Positions 26,802 to 35,492 of a stretch of DNA of 64,000 nt are shown here, piece after piece. Under the pieces are notes generated by a model. It was given only the letters and a program-made list of their open reading frames with translations. It searched no databases and was not told the DNA's origin. A program made the position numbers and the translations under genes. Source of the stretch: Streptomyces globosus (GTDB lineage: Bacteria > Actinomycetota > Actinomycetes > Streptomycetales > Streptomycetaceae); NCBI RefSeq assembly GCF_003325375.1, contig NZ_CP030862.1, positions 1,677,501 through 1,741,500 on the forward strand, read 5' to 3'. Position 1 is the stretch's first letter. Each line of letters begins with the position of its first letter.

Positions 26802-27749
26802 GTGACCGGCTCGACACCGTTTCGGAATCGCCTCTTCCGGAAGTCCGGTGAACGGGCGGAGACGCAGACGGGAGCCACGGGCCCGGTGACGGGCCCAGCA
26901 GCTCCCGGCGCACCCGCCGCCCTCCCGACCGCCGCCCCCGGACCTCCGGCGGAGCCAGGGGCCGGCGCAGGGGCCCCCGAGCGGGCCGCAGCCCGACGGC
27001 TGCAAGCCGTCAGGAACGGTGTGCGGAAGGGCGGCGCGAGAGCCAGGGCCGCCGCCCTGTACATCACCGACCGCCTCGTCGAGGTGGCCCCGCGCATCCC
27101 GGTGCGGGACCTGGCCGCGCTCCGCGCCCAGTTCCCCGGCCTCGGCCCCGAGGAGATCGCCGACAAGCTGATCGCCGGAGCCGCCAAGGGCACCTCCACC
27201 GTGGGAGCCGGCATCGGCGCCGCCGCCATGCTCCCCACCCCGCCCGCGATGCCCGCGGAGCTCGCCGCCGAGATCCTCGGCGTCGCGGCGATCGAGCTGA
27301 AGCTCATCGCCGAGCTGCACGAGGTGTACGGCCTGCGCCCGCCCGGAAGCGCCAAGGACCGCAGCACCGCCTACCTCACCGCCTGGACCGAGGAGCGCGG
27401 CGTCGACTGGAAGAAGCCGGCGACCGTCAATGCCGCCCTCGGCGGGCAGATGCGGCGCGAGCTGCGCCAGCAGATCACCAAGCGGATGCTCCGCAACCTG
27501 CCCAACCTGATCCCCTTCATGGTCGGGGCGGCCGTCGGCGCCCTCCTGAACCGCCGCGACACCCGCAGGCTCGCCGAGAAGGTCCGAGACGACCTCCGCA
27601 GCCGCGCCGTGCCCTGGGAGGCCCTGCCCGCCCTCCCGCGCCTGGACAGGCCCGCAGAGCCCCTCCCCGGCGGCCTGGCCGACGTCCTCGGGGAACCCCG
27701 TCCCGACAGCGGGCCCGAAGGGGCCGGCGCGCGGGATCCGCGGACCTGA
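26802..27749 (+). CDS. Conserved hypothetical actinobacterial protein
   Basis: 315 residues from GTG, 12 nt after the DUF4193 stop. The N-terminal 65 residues are Ala/Gly/Pro-rich and disordered. The body has Gly/Ala-rich hydrophobic helices (GAGIGAAAMLPTPPAMPAEL and FMVGAAVGALLNRRDTRRL) that could associate with membrane, and basic stretches. I recognise no domain. It is probably co-transcribed with the DUF4193 gene and is followed by the convergent DUF3093 gene. Confidence 0.75.
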   Translation: MTGSTPFRNRLFRKSGERAETQTGATGPVTGPAAPGAPAALPTAAPGPPAEPGAGAGAPERAAARRLQAVRNGVRKGGARARAAALYITDRLVEVAPRIPVRDLAALRAQFPGLGPEEIADKLIAGAAKGTSTVGAGIGAAAMLPTPPAMPAELAAEILGVAAIELKLIAELHEVYGLRPPGSAKDRSTAYLTAWTEERGVDWKKPATVNAALGGQMRRELRQQITKRMLRNLPNLIPFMVGAAVGALLNRRDTRRLAEKVRDDLRSRAVPWEALPALPRLDRPAEPLPGGLADVLGEPRPDSGPEGAGARDPRT

Positions 27750-27818
27750 CGGACACCGCCGCACAACGCCGGCGGACGTGAAGCGGCCCGGGCCCCGCCC
27801 GGGACCCGGCGGCTCCGG

Positions 27819-28280
27819 TCAGGCCGCGGACCGCGCCGACCGGATCGCCGCCGCCAGGGCCTCGGGAGCGCGCGTGGAGACGTACACGTACGGGGTCGGG
27901 TCGGCCGGGTCCACCACCGGGATCCGCAGCGCCGTCGGCACGTAGCTGCGCATCAGCATGAATGCGCGCGAGTCCGCCTTGTACGTGCGCCAGGCGCGCG
28001 CCTCCTCCGCATCGAGGACCTCCGGCTCCCCGAGCGCCGCCACCGGGATCCGCGCGTCGCCCGCCGCCAGCGCCCCTCCCACCACGCGCACGCGCGCGGA
28101 GCCGTAGCTGCTGACCAGGATCCCCGCCAGCGCCGCCCCGCCGACCAGCCCCGCGAGCAGCGGCAGCAGACCGAGCGGCAGCAGCATCAGCGCGCACGCC
28201 AGCCCGATCAGGGCGGCGATGCCCCACCAGGAGCGGGGTGCGGTCAGGCGTTCGTCGTGGTGCGCGGGGGAGAGCTGCAT
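27819..28280 (-). CDS. DUF3093 membrane protein
   Basis: 153 residues. Two closely spaced hydrophobic segments (about residues 18-60) form a membrane hairpin, followed by a soluble PH-like beta domain with RAWRTYKADSRAFMLMR and a C-terminal PYVYVSTR strand. This is the DUF3093 layout. It diverges from the thioesterase gene by 58 nt, so the two share a promoter region. No function is known. Confidence 0.85.
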   Translation of the reverse strand: MQLSPAHHDERLTAPRSWWGIAALIGLACALMLLPLGLLPLLAGLVGGAALAGILVSSYGSARVRVVGGALAAGDARIPVAALGEPEVLDAEEARAWRTYKADSRAFMLMRSYVPTALRIPVVDPADPTPYVYVSTRAPEALAAAIRSARSAA

Positions 28281-28338
28281 GCCCCCAAGCCTGCCACGGG
28301 GCGACCGGCGGGTAGCGGCGCGGGTAAGGTCTGCGCCT

Positions 28339-28923
28339 GTGAGTGGACGAAACACAGCGCTGACGCCCCCGGAAGACGCCGCCGCGCCGGTCCGGCACCC
28401 CGACGCGCCGGCGCCCGGCGAGCTGCTCGGCGCGCACTACGAGCACTGCTTCGGGTGCGGCGGCGGACAGCCGCACGGCCTCCACCTCCAGGCGCGCGCG
28501 GGCGACGGTGTGAGCGTCACCGCCGAGTTCACCGTCCGGCCCGCCCACCAGGGCGCGCCCGGCCTCGCGCACGGCGGCGTGCTCGCCACCGCGCTCGACG
28601 AGACCCTCGGCTCCCTGAACTGGCTGCTCCGCGTCATCGCCGTGACCGGGCGGCTGGAGACCGACTTCGTGCGGCCCGTGCCCGTCGGCACCGTCCTGCA
28701 CCTGGAGGCCGAGGTGACGGCCGTGGCCGGCCGCAAGATCTACTGCACGGCCGTCGGACGCACCGGCGGGCCCGACGGCCCCGTCGCCGTACGCGCGGAC
28801 GCGCTCTTCATAGAGGTGAAGGTCGACCACTTCATCGACAACGGTCGGCCCGAGGAGATCCGGGCGGCGATGGCCGACCCGGACCAGGTCAGGCGCGCAC
28901 GCGCCTTCGAGGTGAACCCCTGA
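28339..28923 (+). CDS. PaaI/HotDog-fold acyl-CoA thioesterase
   Basis: 194 residues from GTG. The hotdog fold has HYEHCFGCG (a common N-terminal Cys/Gly motif) and LAHGGVLATALDETLG, where the Asp/Glu on the long helix is the usual catalytic acid. It probably hydrolyses an acyl-CoA thioester. The stop overlaps the dUTPase start (TGATG), so the two are coupled; the metabolic link is unclear. Confidence 0.87.
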   Translation: MSGRNTALTPPEDAAAPVRHPDAPAPGELLGAHYEHCFGCGGGQPHGLHLQARAGDGVSVTAEFTVRPAHQGAPGLAHGGVLATALDETLGSLNWLLRVIAVTGRLETDFVRPVPVGTVLHLEAEVTAVAGRKIYCTAVGRTGGPDGPVAVRADALFIEVKVDHFIDNGRPEEIRAAMADPDQVRRARAFEVNP

Positions 28924-29462
28924 TGGCTCAGCACAACCCCAACCACCCCGTCGACGTGCTGATCAGGCGCGTCGACCCCGAGGTCCCGATCCCCGCGTAC
29001 GGGCACCCCGGCGACGCCGGCTGCGACCTGGTGACCACGCAGGCCGCCGAGCTCGCGCCCGGCGAGCGCGCCGTCCTGCCCACGGGCGTCTCGATCGCCC
29101 TGCCCGACGGGTACGCGGCCTTCGTCCACCCCCGCTCCGGACTCGCCGCCCGCTGCGGCCTCGCGCTCGTGAATGCCCCGGGGACGGTCGATGCCGGGTA
29201 CCGTGGGGAGATCAAGGTGATCGTGGTCAATCTCGACCCGCGCGAGAGCGTCCGGTTCGAGCGCTTCGACCGCATTGCCCAGCTGGTTGTCCAGCGGGTC
29301 GAGAAGGTGCGCTTCCACGAGGTGGCGGAACTTCCCGGCTCGGCCCGGGCCGAGGGGGGTTTCGGCTCCACCGGCGGTCATGCGGCCGTGGCCGGATCCG
29401 GCGCTGGTCAGCAGGGTGGGAATGGCTACGCTTCGGTCGTATCCGACCGGGAAGGACAGTGA
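28923..29462 (+). CDS. dut: dUTP diphosphatase
   Basis: 179 residues. It hydrolyses dUTP to dUMP and PPi, keeping uracil out of DNA and supplying dTMP synthesis. All five trimeric dUTPase motifs are visible: AGCDL, PRSGLA, GTVDAGYRGEI, RIAQLVV and the flexible C-terminal GFGSTG. A Gly/Ala-rich tail of about 30 residues after motif V is unusual in length but common in actinobacteria. It is coupled to the thioesterase gene and followed by DUF3710 one base later. Confidence 0.95.
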   Translation: MAQHNPNHPVDVLIRRVDPEVPIPAYGHPGDAGCDLVTTQAAELAPGERAVLPTGVSIALPDGYAAFVHPRSGLAARCGLALVNAPGTVDAGYRGEIKVIVVNLDPRESVRFERFDRIAQLVVQRVEKVRFHEVAELPGSARAEGGFGSTGGHAAVAGSGAGQQGGNGYASVVSDREGQ

Positions 29463-29463
29463 C

Positions 29464-30243
29464 GTGTTCGGACGTCGCAAGAAGAACGACTCCGCCCAGG
29501 ACGGCGGCGCGGCCGAGCAGGTCGTGGACGGCGTGGCTGCCGACGAGCAGGAGGGCGGCGAGGAGCTGGAGACCGCCCCCCGCCGGGTGAACCTGCCGCC
29601 GGCCCCGCGGCCCGACGGGCCGTGGGACGTCACCGAGGTGCCCGGGTCGCCGGCCGAGGGCCGGGTCGACCTCGGCGGCATCCTCGTACCGGGTGTCGAG
29701 GGCATGGAACTGCGCGTCGAGGTAGCCGGCGACGCGATCGTCGCCGCGACGGTCGTCCTCGGCGACAGCGCCGTGCAGCTCCAGGCGTTCGCCGCACCCA
29801 AGAAGGAAGGCATCTGGGGCGAGGTCCGCGAGGAGATCGCCGCGGGCATCGTCCAGCAGGGCGGCCTCATCGACGAGGCCGAGGGCCCGCTCGGCTGGGA
29901 GCTGCGCGCCCAGGTGCCTGTACCCATGCCCGACGGGCAGACCGGCGCCCAGCTGGTCCGCTTCGTCGGCGTCGACGGCCCGCGCTGGTTCCTGCGCGGC
30001 GTCATCTCCGGCCAGGCGGCGGTGCGACCCGAGTCCGCCGGCCTGCTGGAGCAGATCTTCCGGGACACGGTCATCGTCCGCGGCGACGGCCCGATGGCCC
30101 CGCGCGACCCGATCGTGCTGAAGCTGCCGAACGACGCCCAGATGGTGCCGGACGGCGTCCAGACCGAGACGCAGGAGGGCTCCCGCTTCTCCGGCGGCAT
30201 GGGCCAGCTGGAGCGCGGCCCGGAGATCACCGAGGTCCGCTGA
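29464..30243 (+). CDS. DUF3710 family protein
   Basis: 259 residues from GTG, 1 nt after dut. The acidic N-terminus (about 45 residues) precedes a mixed alpha/beta domain with the conserved RWFLRGVISG and GPMAPRDPIVLKLP. It is soluble with no membrane segment. It is always beside dut in actinobacteria, suggesting a housekeeping role, but none is known. A 20-bp hairpin terminator follows. Confidence 0.87.
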   Translation: MFGRRKKNDSAQDGGAAEQVVDGVAADEQEGGEELETAPRRVNLPPAPRPDGPWDVTEVPGSPAEGRVDLGGILVPGVEGMELRVEVAGDAIVAATVVLGDSAVQLQAFAAPKKEGIWGEVREEIAAGIVQQGGLIDEAEGPLGWELRAQVPVPMPDGQTGAQLVRFVGVDGPRWFLRGVISGQAAVRPESAGLLEQIFRDTVIVRGDGPMAPRDPIVLKLPNDAQMVPDGVQTETQEGSRFSGGMGQLERGPEITEVR

Positions 30244-30304
30244 CACCGGCCGCGGCGGCGCGGGCACCCGCACGGACCGCGCACACCGCGGGCACTGCAC
30301 GGAA

Positions 30305-30348
30305 GAGGCCCCGGGCCGCGCCCCTCGCGGGGCGCGGCCCGGGGCCTC
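30305..30348 (+). terminator. Very strong intrinsic terminator after the dut operon
   Basis: A perfect 20-bp stem (arms 30305-30324 and 30329-30348) with loop TCGC closes the thioesterase-dut-DUF3710 operon. Confidence 0.88.
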
Positions 30349-30437
30349 GCGCGCTCCCGGCACCTGCCCGCCGGGCCGCCGCTGCGGCGGGCTGCGGGAC
30401 TTCGAACGGGGCCCGGCACGCCGGTACGCTTCGAGGT

Positions 30438-30857
30438 ATGAGTGCTGAACCGCGTCCCGAGAAGTCCGCCAAGCCGGTCAGGCCGGCGGGCCGGTTCCGC
30501 CGGATGATAGAGCGGCTCTCCACCTCCCAGGAGGACCTGCATTCGGCGGAGCTCCAGGAGGACGCAGAGGCCGCGGGGTGCACGCGGATCTGCGACTGCC
30601 ACGACCGGGAGATAGTCAAGGTCACCGGAACCCTGCGCACCGTCACGCTCCGGCCGCGGGCCGGCGTTCCGGCGCTGGAGGCGGAGCTGTTCGACGGCTC
30701 CGCCGCGCTGGACGTGGTCTGGCTCGGCCGTCGCTCGATCGTGGGAATCGAGCCGGGCCGCCGCATGATCGCCTCCGGGCGGATCTCCATGAGCCACGGC
30801 CGCAGGGTCCTCTTCAACCCGAAGTACGAACTCCGACCGCTCGGACAGGAGCACTGA
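30438..30857 (+). CDS. OB-fold nucleic-acid-binding protein
   Basis: 139 residues with a basic N-terminus and an OB-fold (about 45-138). The strands include IVKVTGTLRTVTLRP and the AELFDGSAALDVVWLGRR segment typical of RecG/tRNA-anticodon-type OB domains. It likely binds single-stranded nucleic acid. The stop is 3 nt from the DUF3159 start, so they form an operon. Confidence 0.83.
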   Translation: MSAEPRPEKSAKPVRPAGRFRRMIERLSTSQEDLHSAELQEDAEAAGCTRICDCHDREIVKVTGTLRTVTLRPRAGVPALEAELFDGSAALDVVWLGRRSIVGIEPGRRMIASGRISMSHGRRVLFNPKYELRPLGQEH

Positions 30858-30860
30858 CCG

Positions 30861-31670
30861 GTGACGCCACTCGACGAAACCCCGCCCGCGCAGGATCCGC
30901 AGTCCGCCGCAGGAGGTCCCGCCGCCCCCGCGGCGGCCGGCGGCCGCCGGCATGCCCGGACCGCCCGGAGCGAGCAGCACGAGGTGACCCAGGCCGCGCT
31001 CTTCGACGCCTTCGGGGGCGTGCGGGGCACGGTGGAGACGATGCTCCCCGGCCTGCTCTTCGTGATGATCTACACCGTCAACCGGGACGTCCGGCTGTCC
31101 GCGATCGCCGCGGGCGCGGTGGCCGTGGTGCTGGTGGTCGTCCGGCTGCTGCGCAGGGACACCGTCAAGCACGCCTTCAGCGGCGTCTTCGGCGTCGGCG
31201 TCGGCATCGCGTTCGCGCTGTTCACCGGCAGCGCCAAGGGCTTCTACCTGCCCGGCATGATCTACGGCGCGGGGCTCGGCCTGGCCTTCACCCTCTCGGC
31301 GCTCGTGGGGTTCCCGCTGCTGGGCGTGGTCCTCGGCCCCGTCTTCCGGGAGAACATGTCCTGGCGGACCCGCAACCCCGGCCGCAAGAAGGCCTACACC
31401 AAGGCCAGCCTGGCCTGGGGCGTCATCTTCCTCGCCAAGTACGCGATCCTCTTCCCGCTGTACTGGTGGGGCGACGCCACCCAGCTCGGCTGGGTGCTGA
31501 TCGCGCTGAAGCTGCCGCCGATGCTGCTGGCCGTCTACTTCACGTGGGTGTTCCTCGCCAAGGCGCCGCCGCCGATCGACGTCATCGCCGAGTACGAGGC
31601 GGAGGAGGCCGAGCGGAAGGCCGCCAAGGCGAAGGCCGGGACGGCGCGGCCCGGCGAGCCGCAGGACTGA
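30861..31670 (+). CDS. DUF3159 integral membrane protein
   Basis: 269 residues from GTG. The cytoplasmic N-terminus is Ala/Pro-rich. Five or six membrane segments (about 65-235) follow, with a conserved RNPGRKKAYTKASLAWG loop. This is the DUF3159 pattern. The C-terminal tail is Lys/Glu-rich and likely helical. It is linked to the OB-fold gene in an operon; function unknown. Confidence 0.85.
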   Translation: MTPLDETPPAQDPQSAAGGPAAPAAAGGRRHARTARSEQHEVTQAALFDAFGGVRGTVETMLPGLLFVMIYTVNRDVRLSAIAAGAVAVVLVVVRLLRRDTVKHAFSGVFGVGVGIAFALFTGSAKGFYLPGMIYGAGLGLAFTLSALVGFPLLGVVLGPVFRENMSWRTRNPGRKKAYTKASLAWGVIFLAKYAILFPLYWWGDATQLGWVLIALKLPPMLLAVYFTWVFLAKAPPPIDVIAEYEAEEAERKAAKAKAGTARPGEPQD

Positions 31671-31722
31671 GGGCCGCCGCCTCCCGCCGCGGCCGGGGGG
31701 AGCGTACGTACGGGAACGGAGG

Positions 31723-31760
31723 AGGGGCGGGGCAGCCGGTCACCGGCCGCCCCGCCCCTT
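31723..31760. terminator. Bidirectional terminator between DUF3159 and trkA genes
   Basis: A 17-bp stem with one mismatch (arms 31723-31739 and 31743-31760) with a TCA loop separates the convergent genes. Confidence 0.75.
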
Positions 31761-31773
31761 CCGCGCACCGGGC

Positions 31774-32439
31774 TCAGGCGCGCGGGGCCTGCAGCAGGTC
31801 CTCCAACTGCTGCTCGCGCGCCTGCGCGGCCACGAACAGCAGCTCGTCGCCCGCCTCCAGCGTCTCCTCGGCGTGCGGGGTGAGCACCCGGTTGCCGCGG
31901 ATGATCGTCACGAGCGAGGTGTCCTCGGGCCAGGTGATCTCGCCGAACTGGCGGCCGGCCACCGCCGACTCGGGGGGCAGCGTCAGCTCGACCAGGTTGG
32001 CGTCGCCGTGGCTGAAGCGCAGCAGCCGCACCAGGTCGCCGACGCTGACGGCCTCCTCGACCAGCGCGGACATCAGGCGCGGCGTGGACACGGCGACGTC
32101 GACGCCCCAGGCCTCGTTGAAGAGCCACTCGTTCTTCGGGTTGTTCACGCGCGCCACCACGCGCGGGACCCCGTACTCGGTCTTGGCCAGCAGCGAGACG
32201 ACCAGGTTCACCTTGTCGTCGCCCGTCGCGGCGATGACGACGTTGCAGCGCTGCAGCGCCGCCTCGTCCAGCGAGGTGATCTCGCAGGCGTCGGCGAGCA
32301 GCCACTCGGCCTGCGGGACCCGCTCCACCGAGATCGCGGTCGGCGCCTTGTCGACCAGGAGCACCTCGTGCCCGTTCTCCAGCAGCTCGCCCGCGATGGA
32401 ACGGCCCACCGCGCCGGCTCCGGCAATCGCGACCCTCAT
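31774..32439 (-). CDS. TrkA-family potassium channel regulatory subunit (second copy)
   Basis: 221 residues. The RCK-N Rossmann fold begins VAIAGAGAVGRSIAGEL, and an RCK-C domain lies in about 140-218. These cytoplasmic subunits bind NAD(H) or nucleotides and gate a K+ transporter. The start overlaps the stop of the upstream TrkA gene (ATGA), giving a two-subunit operon like mycobacterial CeoB/CeoC. RCK-C domains are known c-di-AMP receptors in other bacteria. Confidence 0.9.
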   Translation of the reverse strand: MRVAIAGAGAVGRSIAGELLENGHEVLLVDKAPTAISVERVPQAEWLLADACEITSLDEAALQRCNVVIAATGDDKVNLVVSLLAKTEYGVPRVVARVNNPKNEWLFNEAWGVDVAVSTPRLMSALVEEAVSVGDLVRLLRFSHGDANLVELTLPPESAVAGRQFGEITWPEDTSLVTIIRGNRVLTPHAEETLEAGDELLFVAAQAREQQLEDLLQAPRA

Positions 32440-33104
32440 GCGTGTGCCTCCTCGGGGCCCTCGGCGAACGCCGCCTCCACCTTGTCGATCTCGTCCGTGC
32501 GCATCATCACGTGGACGAGGTCGCCTTCCTGGAGGACGGTCTGCGAGGTCGGCAGCACGGCCTCGCCGAGACGCGTGAGGAACGCCACGCGCACGCCCGT
32601 CTCGTCCTGGAGCCGGCTGACCTTCTGCCCGATCCAGACGGGCGAGGTGTGCACCTCGGCGAGCTGGACCGCGCCGCTCGGGTCGCGCCACAGCGGCTCG
32701 GCGCCCGACGGCAGCAGCCGGCGCAGCATCTGGTCGGCCGTCCACCGCACGGTCGCCACGGTCGGGATGCCGAGGCGCTGGTAGACCTCGGCGCGCTTGG
32801 GGTCGTAGATGCGGGCCGCGACGTTCTCCACGCCGAACATCTCGCGGGCCACGCGGGCGGCGATGATGTTGGAATTGTCACCACTGCTGACCGCTGCGAA
32901 CGCCCCGGCGTCCTCGATCCCGGCCTCGCGCAGCGTGTCCTGGTCGAAGCCGACGCCGGTGACGCGGCGGCCGCCGAATCCGGCTCCCAGCCGGCGGAAT
33001 GCGGTGGGGTCCTGGTCGATGACCGCGACCGTATGCCCCTGCTGTTCCAAGGTCTGCGCGAGGGCGGAGCCCACCCTTCCGCAGCCCATAATGACGATGT
33101 GCAC
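32436..33104 (-). CDS. TrkA-family potassium channel regulatory subunit (first copy)
   Basis: 222 residues. It starts MHIVIMGCGRVGSALAQ, a nucleotide-binding glycine motif, with a C-terminal RCK-C domain (about 135-215, LQEGDLVHVMMR). It is paired with the second copy by an ATGA overlap and is divergent from the KimA/KUP-like transporter, its likely partner. The 199-nt gap between them holds the two promoters. Confidence 0.9.
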   Translation of the reverse strand: MHIVIMGCGRVGSALAQTLEQQGHTVAVIDQDPTAFRRLGAGFGGRRVTGVGFDQDTLREAGIEDAGAFAAVSSGDNSNIIAARVAREMFGVENVAARIYDPKRAEVYQRLGIPTVATVRWTADQMLRRLLPSGAEPLWRDPSGAVQLAEVHTSPVWIGQKVSRLQDETGVRVAFLTRLGEAVLPTSQTVLQEGDLVHVMMRTDEIDKVEAAFAEGPEEAHA

Positions 33105-33303
33105 GGCCGTCCTTCCGGCTGTTCAGCGCTCGCTGGTTCCCAGCCTCATATGCATCTCTGGCTTAACAGGGTCTCAGACCACCGCCCAAGCTACACACGG
33201 GCGGTCGCCCTTGCGGCCTGTTGGAGGGCACGCGGGGCGCATTGCCGTGCAATGCGGGGCGGGGGGTTCGTCAGGCCGATTTCGAACGCTTACGATCCTG
33301 TCC

Positions 33304-35355
33304 GTGTCCAAACTGACCGACGTGCCCAAACGGATCCTGATCGGCCGGGCGCTGCGCAGCGACCGCCTCGGGGAGACGCTGCTCCCGAAGAGGATCGCCC
33401 TACCCGTCTTCGCCTCCGACCCGCTCTCCTCCGTGGCGTACGCGCCCGGAGAGGTGCTGCTGGTCCTGTCCATCGCGGGTGTGTCGGCCTACCAGTACAG
33501 CCCGTGGATCGCCGCCGCGGTCGTCGTGCTCATGTTCACGGTGGTCGCCTCGTACCGGCAGAACGTGCACGCGTACCCCAGCGGCGGCGGGGACTACGAG
33601 GTCGCCAACACCAACCTGGGCCCGAAGGCCGGACTCACCGTCGCGAGCGCCCTGCTCGTCGACTATGTGCTCACCGTGGCCGTCTCGATCTCGTCCGGAG
33701 TCGAAAACCTCGGCTCCGCATGGCATTTCGTGATCGAACACAAAGTGTTCAGCGCGATGATCATGATTCTGCTGCTGACGGTGATGAACCTGCGCGGCGT
33801 CAAGGAGTCGGGCAAGCTCTTCGCGATTCCCACGTACGTTTTCGTCGCGGGCGTCTTCCTCATGATCGCCTGGGGCGCATGGCGGGGAATCGTCCTCGAC
33901 GAGTCGATGTACGCCCCCACCGCCGACCTGGAGATCCGGCCCGAGCACCAGGGGATCGCCGGGTTCGCCCTCGTCTTCCTGCTGCTGCGCGCCTTCTCCT
34001 CCGGCTGCGCCGCCCTCACCGGCGTCGAGGCGATCAGCAACGGCGTGCCCGCCTTCCGCAAGCCGAAGAGCCGGAACGCCGCCAGCACGCTGCTGCTCAT
34101 GGGCGCCCTGGCCGTCACCATGTTCTGCGGGATCATCGGCCTCGCCCTGGCCACGGACGTGCGGATGGCCGAGCAGCCCGCCCAGGACCTGCTCCGCGAC
34201 GGCGTCCCCGTCGGCGACAGCTACGTCCAGGACCCGGTCATCTCCCAGGTAGCCGAGGCCGTCTTCGGCCACGGCAGCATCCTCTTCATGATCCTCGCCG
34301 CGGGAACGGCCCTCGTGCTCTTCCTCGCCGCGAACACCGCCTACAACGGCTTCCCGCTGCTCGGCTCGATCCTCGCGCAGGACCGCTACCTGCCGCGCCA
34401 GCTCCACACCCGCGGCGACCGCCTCGCCTTCTCCAACGGCATCGTGCTCCTCGCCGGCGCCGCCATGCTGCTGGTGTGGCTGTACGACGCCGACTCCACC
34501 AAGCTGATCCAGCTCTACATCGTCGGCGTGTTCGTCTCCTTCACCCTCAGCCAGATCGGCATGGTCCGGCACTGGAACCGGCACCTGGCTGCCGAGCGCG
34601 ACCCCGCCGCCCGCCGCCGGATGATCCGCTCCCGCGCCATCAACGCCTTCGGCGCCACCTTCACCGGGCTCGTGCTCGTCGTCGTCCTCGCGACGAAGTT
34701 CACCCACGGCGCCTGGGTCGCCCTGCTCGGCATGGTGATCTTCTACGGGACGATGACCGCCATCCGGAAGCACTACGACCGGGTGTCCCGGGAGATCGCC
34801 GCCGCCGAGGGGCCCAGCGACGACAGCGTGCGCCCGTCCCGGGTCCACTCCATCGTCCTCGTCTCCAAGGTCCACAAGCCGACGCTGCGCGCCCTCGCCT
34901 TCGCCAAGCTGACCCGCTCCGACACCCTCGAAGCACTCAGCATCAACGTCGACCCGGCCGAGACCAAGGCCCTGCGGGAGGAGTGGGAGCGGCGCGGGAT
35001 CAACGTCCCGCTGAAGATCCTGGACTCCCCGTACCGCGAGATCACCCGCCCCGTCATCGAGTACGTCAAGGGCCTGCGCACCGAGAACCCGCGCGACGCG
35101 GTCAGCGTGTACATCCCCGAGTACGTCGTGGGCCGCTGGTACGAGCACGTGCTGCACAACCAGAGCGCGCTGCGGCTGAAGGGCCGGCTGCTGTTCACGC
35201 CCGGCGTGATGGTGACGTCCGTCCCCTACCAGCTGGAGTCGTCCGAGCTGGCGAAGCGGCGGGCCCGGAAGCGGGCCGACTGGAACGCCCCGGGCGCGGT
35301 GCGCCGCGGCCTCGTGGACACGCCGCGGAAGGCGGGCGACCGCACGGGGAAGTAG
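33304..35355 (+). CDS. APC-superfamily potassium transporter (KimA/KUP-like)
   Basis: 683 residues from GTG. About 12 membrane segments (residues 40-490) are followed by a cytoplasmic C-terminal domain of about 190 residues. The N-terminus has LPVFASDPLSSVAYAPGE and the TM3 region SGGGDYEVA, typical of the KimA (YdaO) branch; the HSIVLVSKVHKPTLRALAFA segment opens the cytosolic domain. KimA imports K+ with protons and is controlled by c-di-AMP in Bacillus. Its placement next to two TrkA genes supports a K+ role; databases often name it 'amino acid permease', which I consider less likely. Confidence 0.85.
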   Translation: MSKLTDVPKRILIGRALRSDRLGETLLPKRIALPVFASDPLSSVAYAPGEVLLVLSIAGVSAYQYSPWIAAAVVVLMFTVVASYRQNVHAYPSGGGDYEVANTNLGPKAGLTVASALLVDYVLTVAVSISSGVENLGSAWHFVIEHKVFSAMIMILLLTVMNLRGVKESGKLFAIPTYVFVAGVFLMIAWGAWRGIVLDESMYAPTADLEIRPEHQGIAGFALVFLLLRAFSSGCAALTGVEAISNGVPAFRKPKSRNAASTLLLMGALAVTMFCGIIGLALATDVRMAEQPAQDLLRDGVPVGDSYVQDPVISQVAEAVFGHGSILFMILAAGTALVLFLAANTAYNGFPLLGSILAQDRYLPRQLHTRGDRLAFSNGIVLLAGAAMLLVWLYDADSTKLIQLYIVGVFVSFTLSQIGMVRHWNRHLAAERDPAARRRMIRSRAINAFGATFTGLVLVVVLATKFTHGAWVALLGMVIFYGTMTAIRKHYDRVSREIAAAEGPSDDSVRPSRVHSIVLVSKVHKPTLRALAFAKLTRSDTLEALSINVDPAETKALREEWERRGINVPLKILDSPYREITRPVIEYVKGLRTENPRDAVSVYIPEYVVGRWYEHVLHNQSALRLKGRLLFTPGVMVTSVPYQLESSELAKRRARKRADWNAPGAVRRGLVDTPRKAGDRTGK

Positions 35356-35492
35356 CCGGGCCGCGGAAGGCGGTGGCGTACGGCCGGACGGGATCCACGT
35401 AGACTGGTGGGTCGGCCGTCCGGCCGTACGCGCGACCGGTCACCCCGCACCGGCGAACCGCCCCCTTCCACGACCTTGGAGCACCCCCGGCC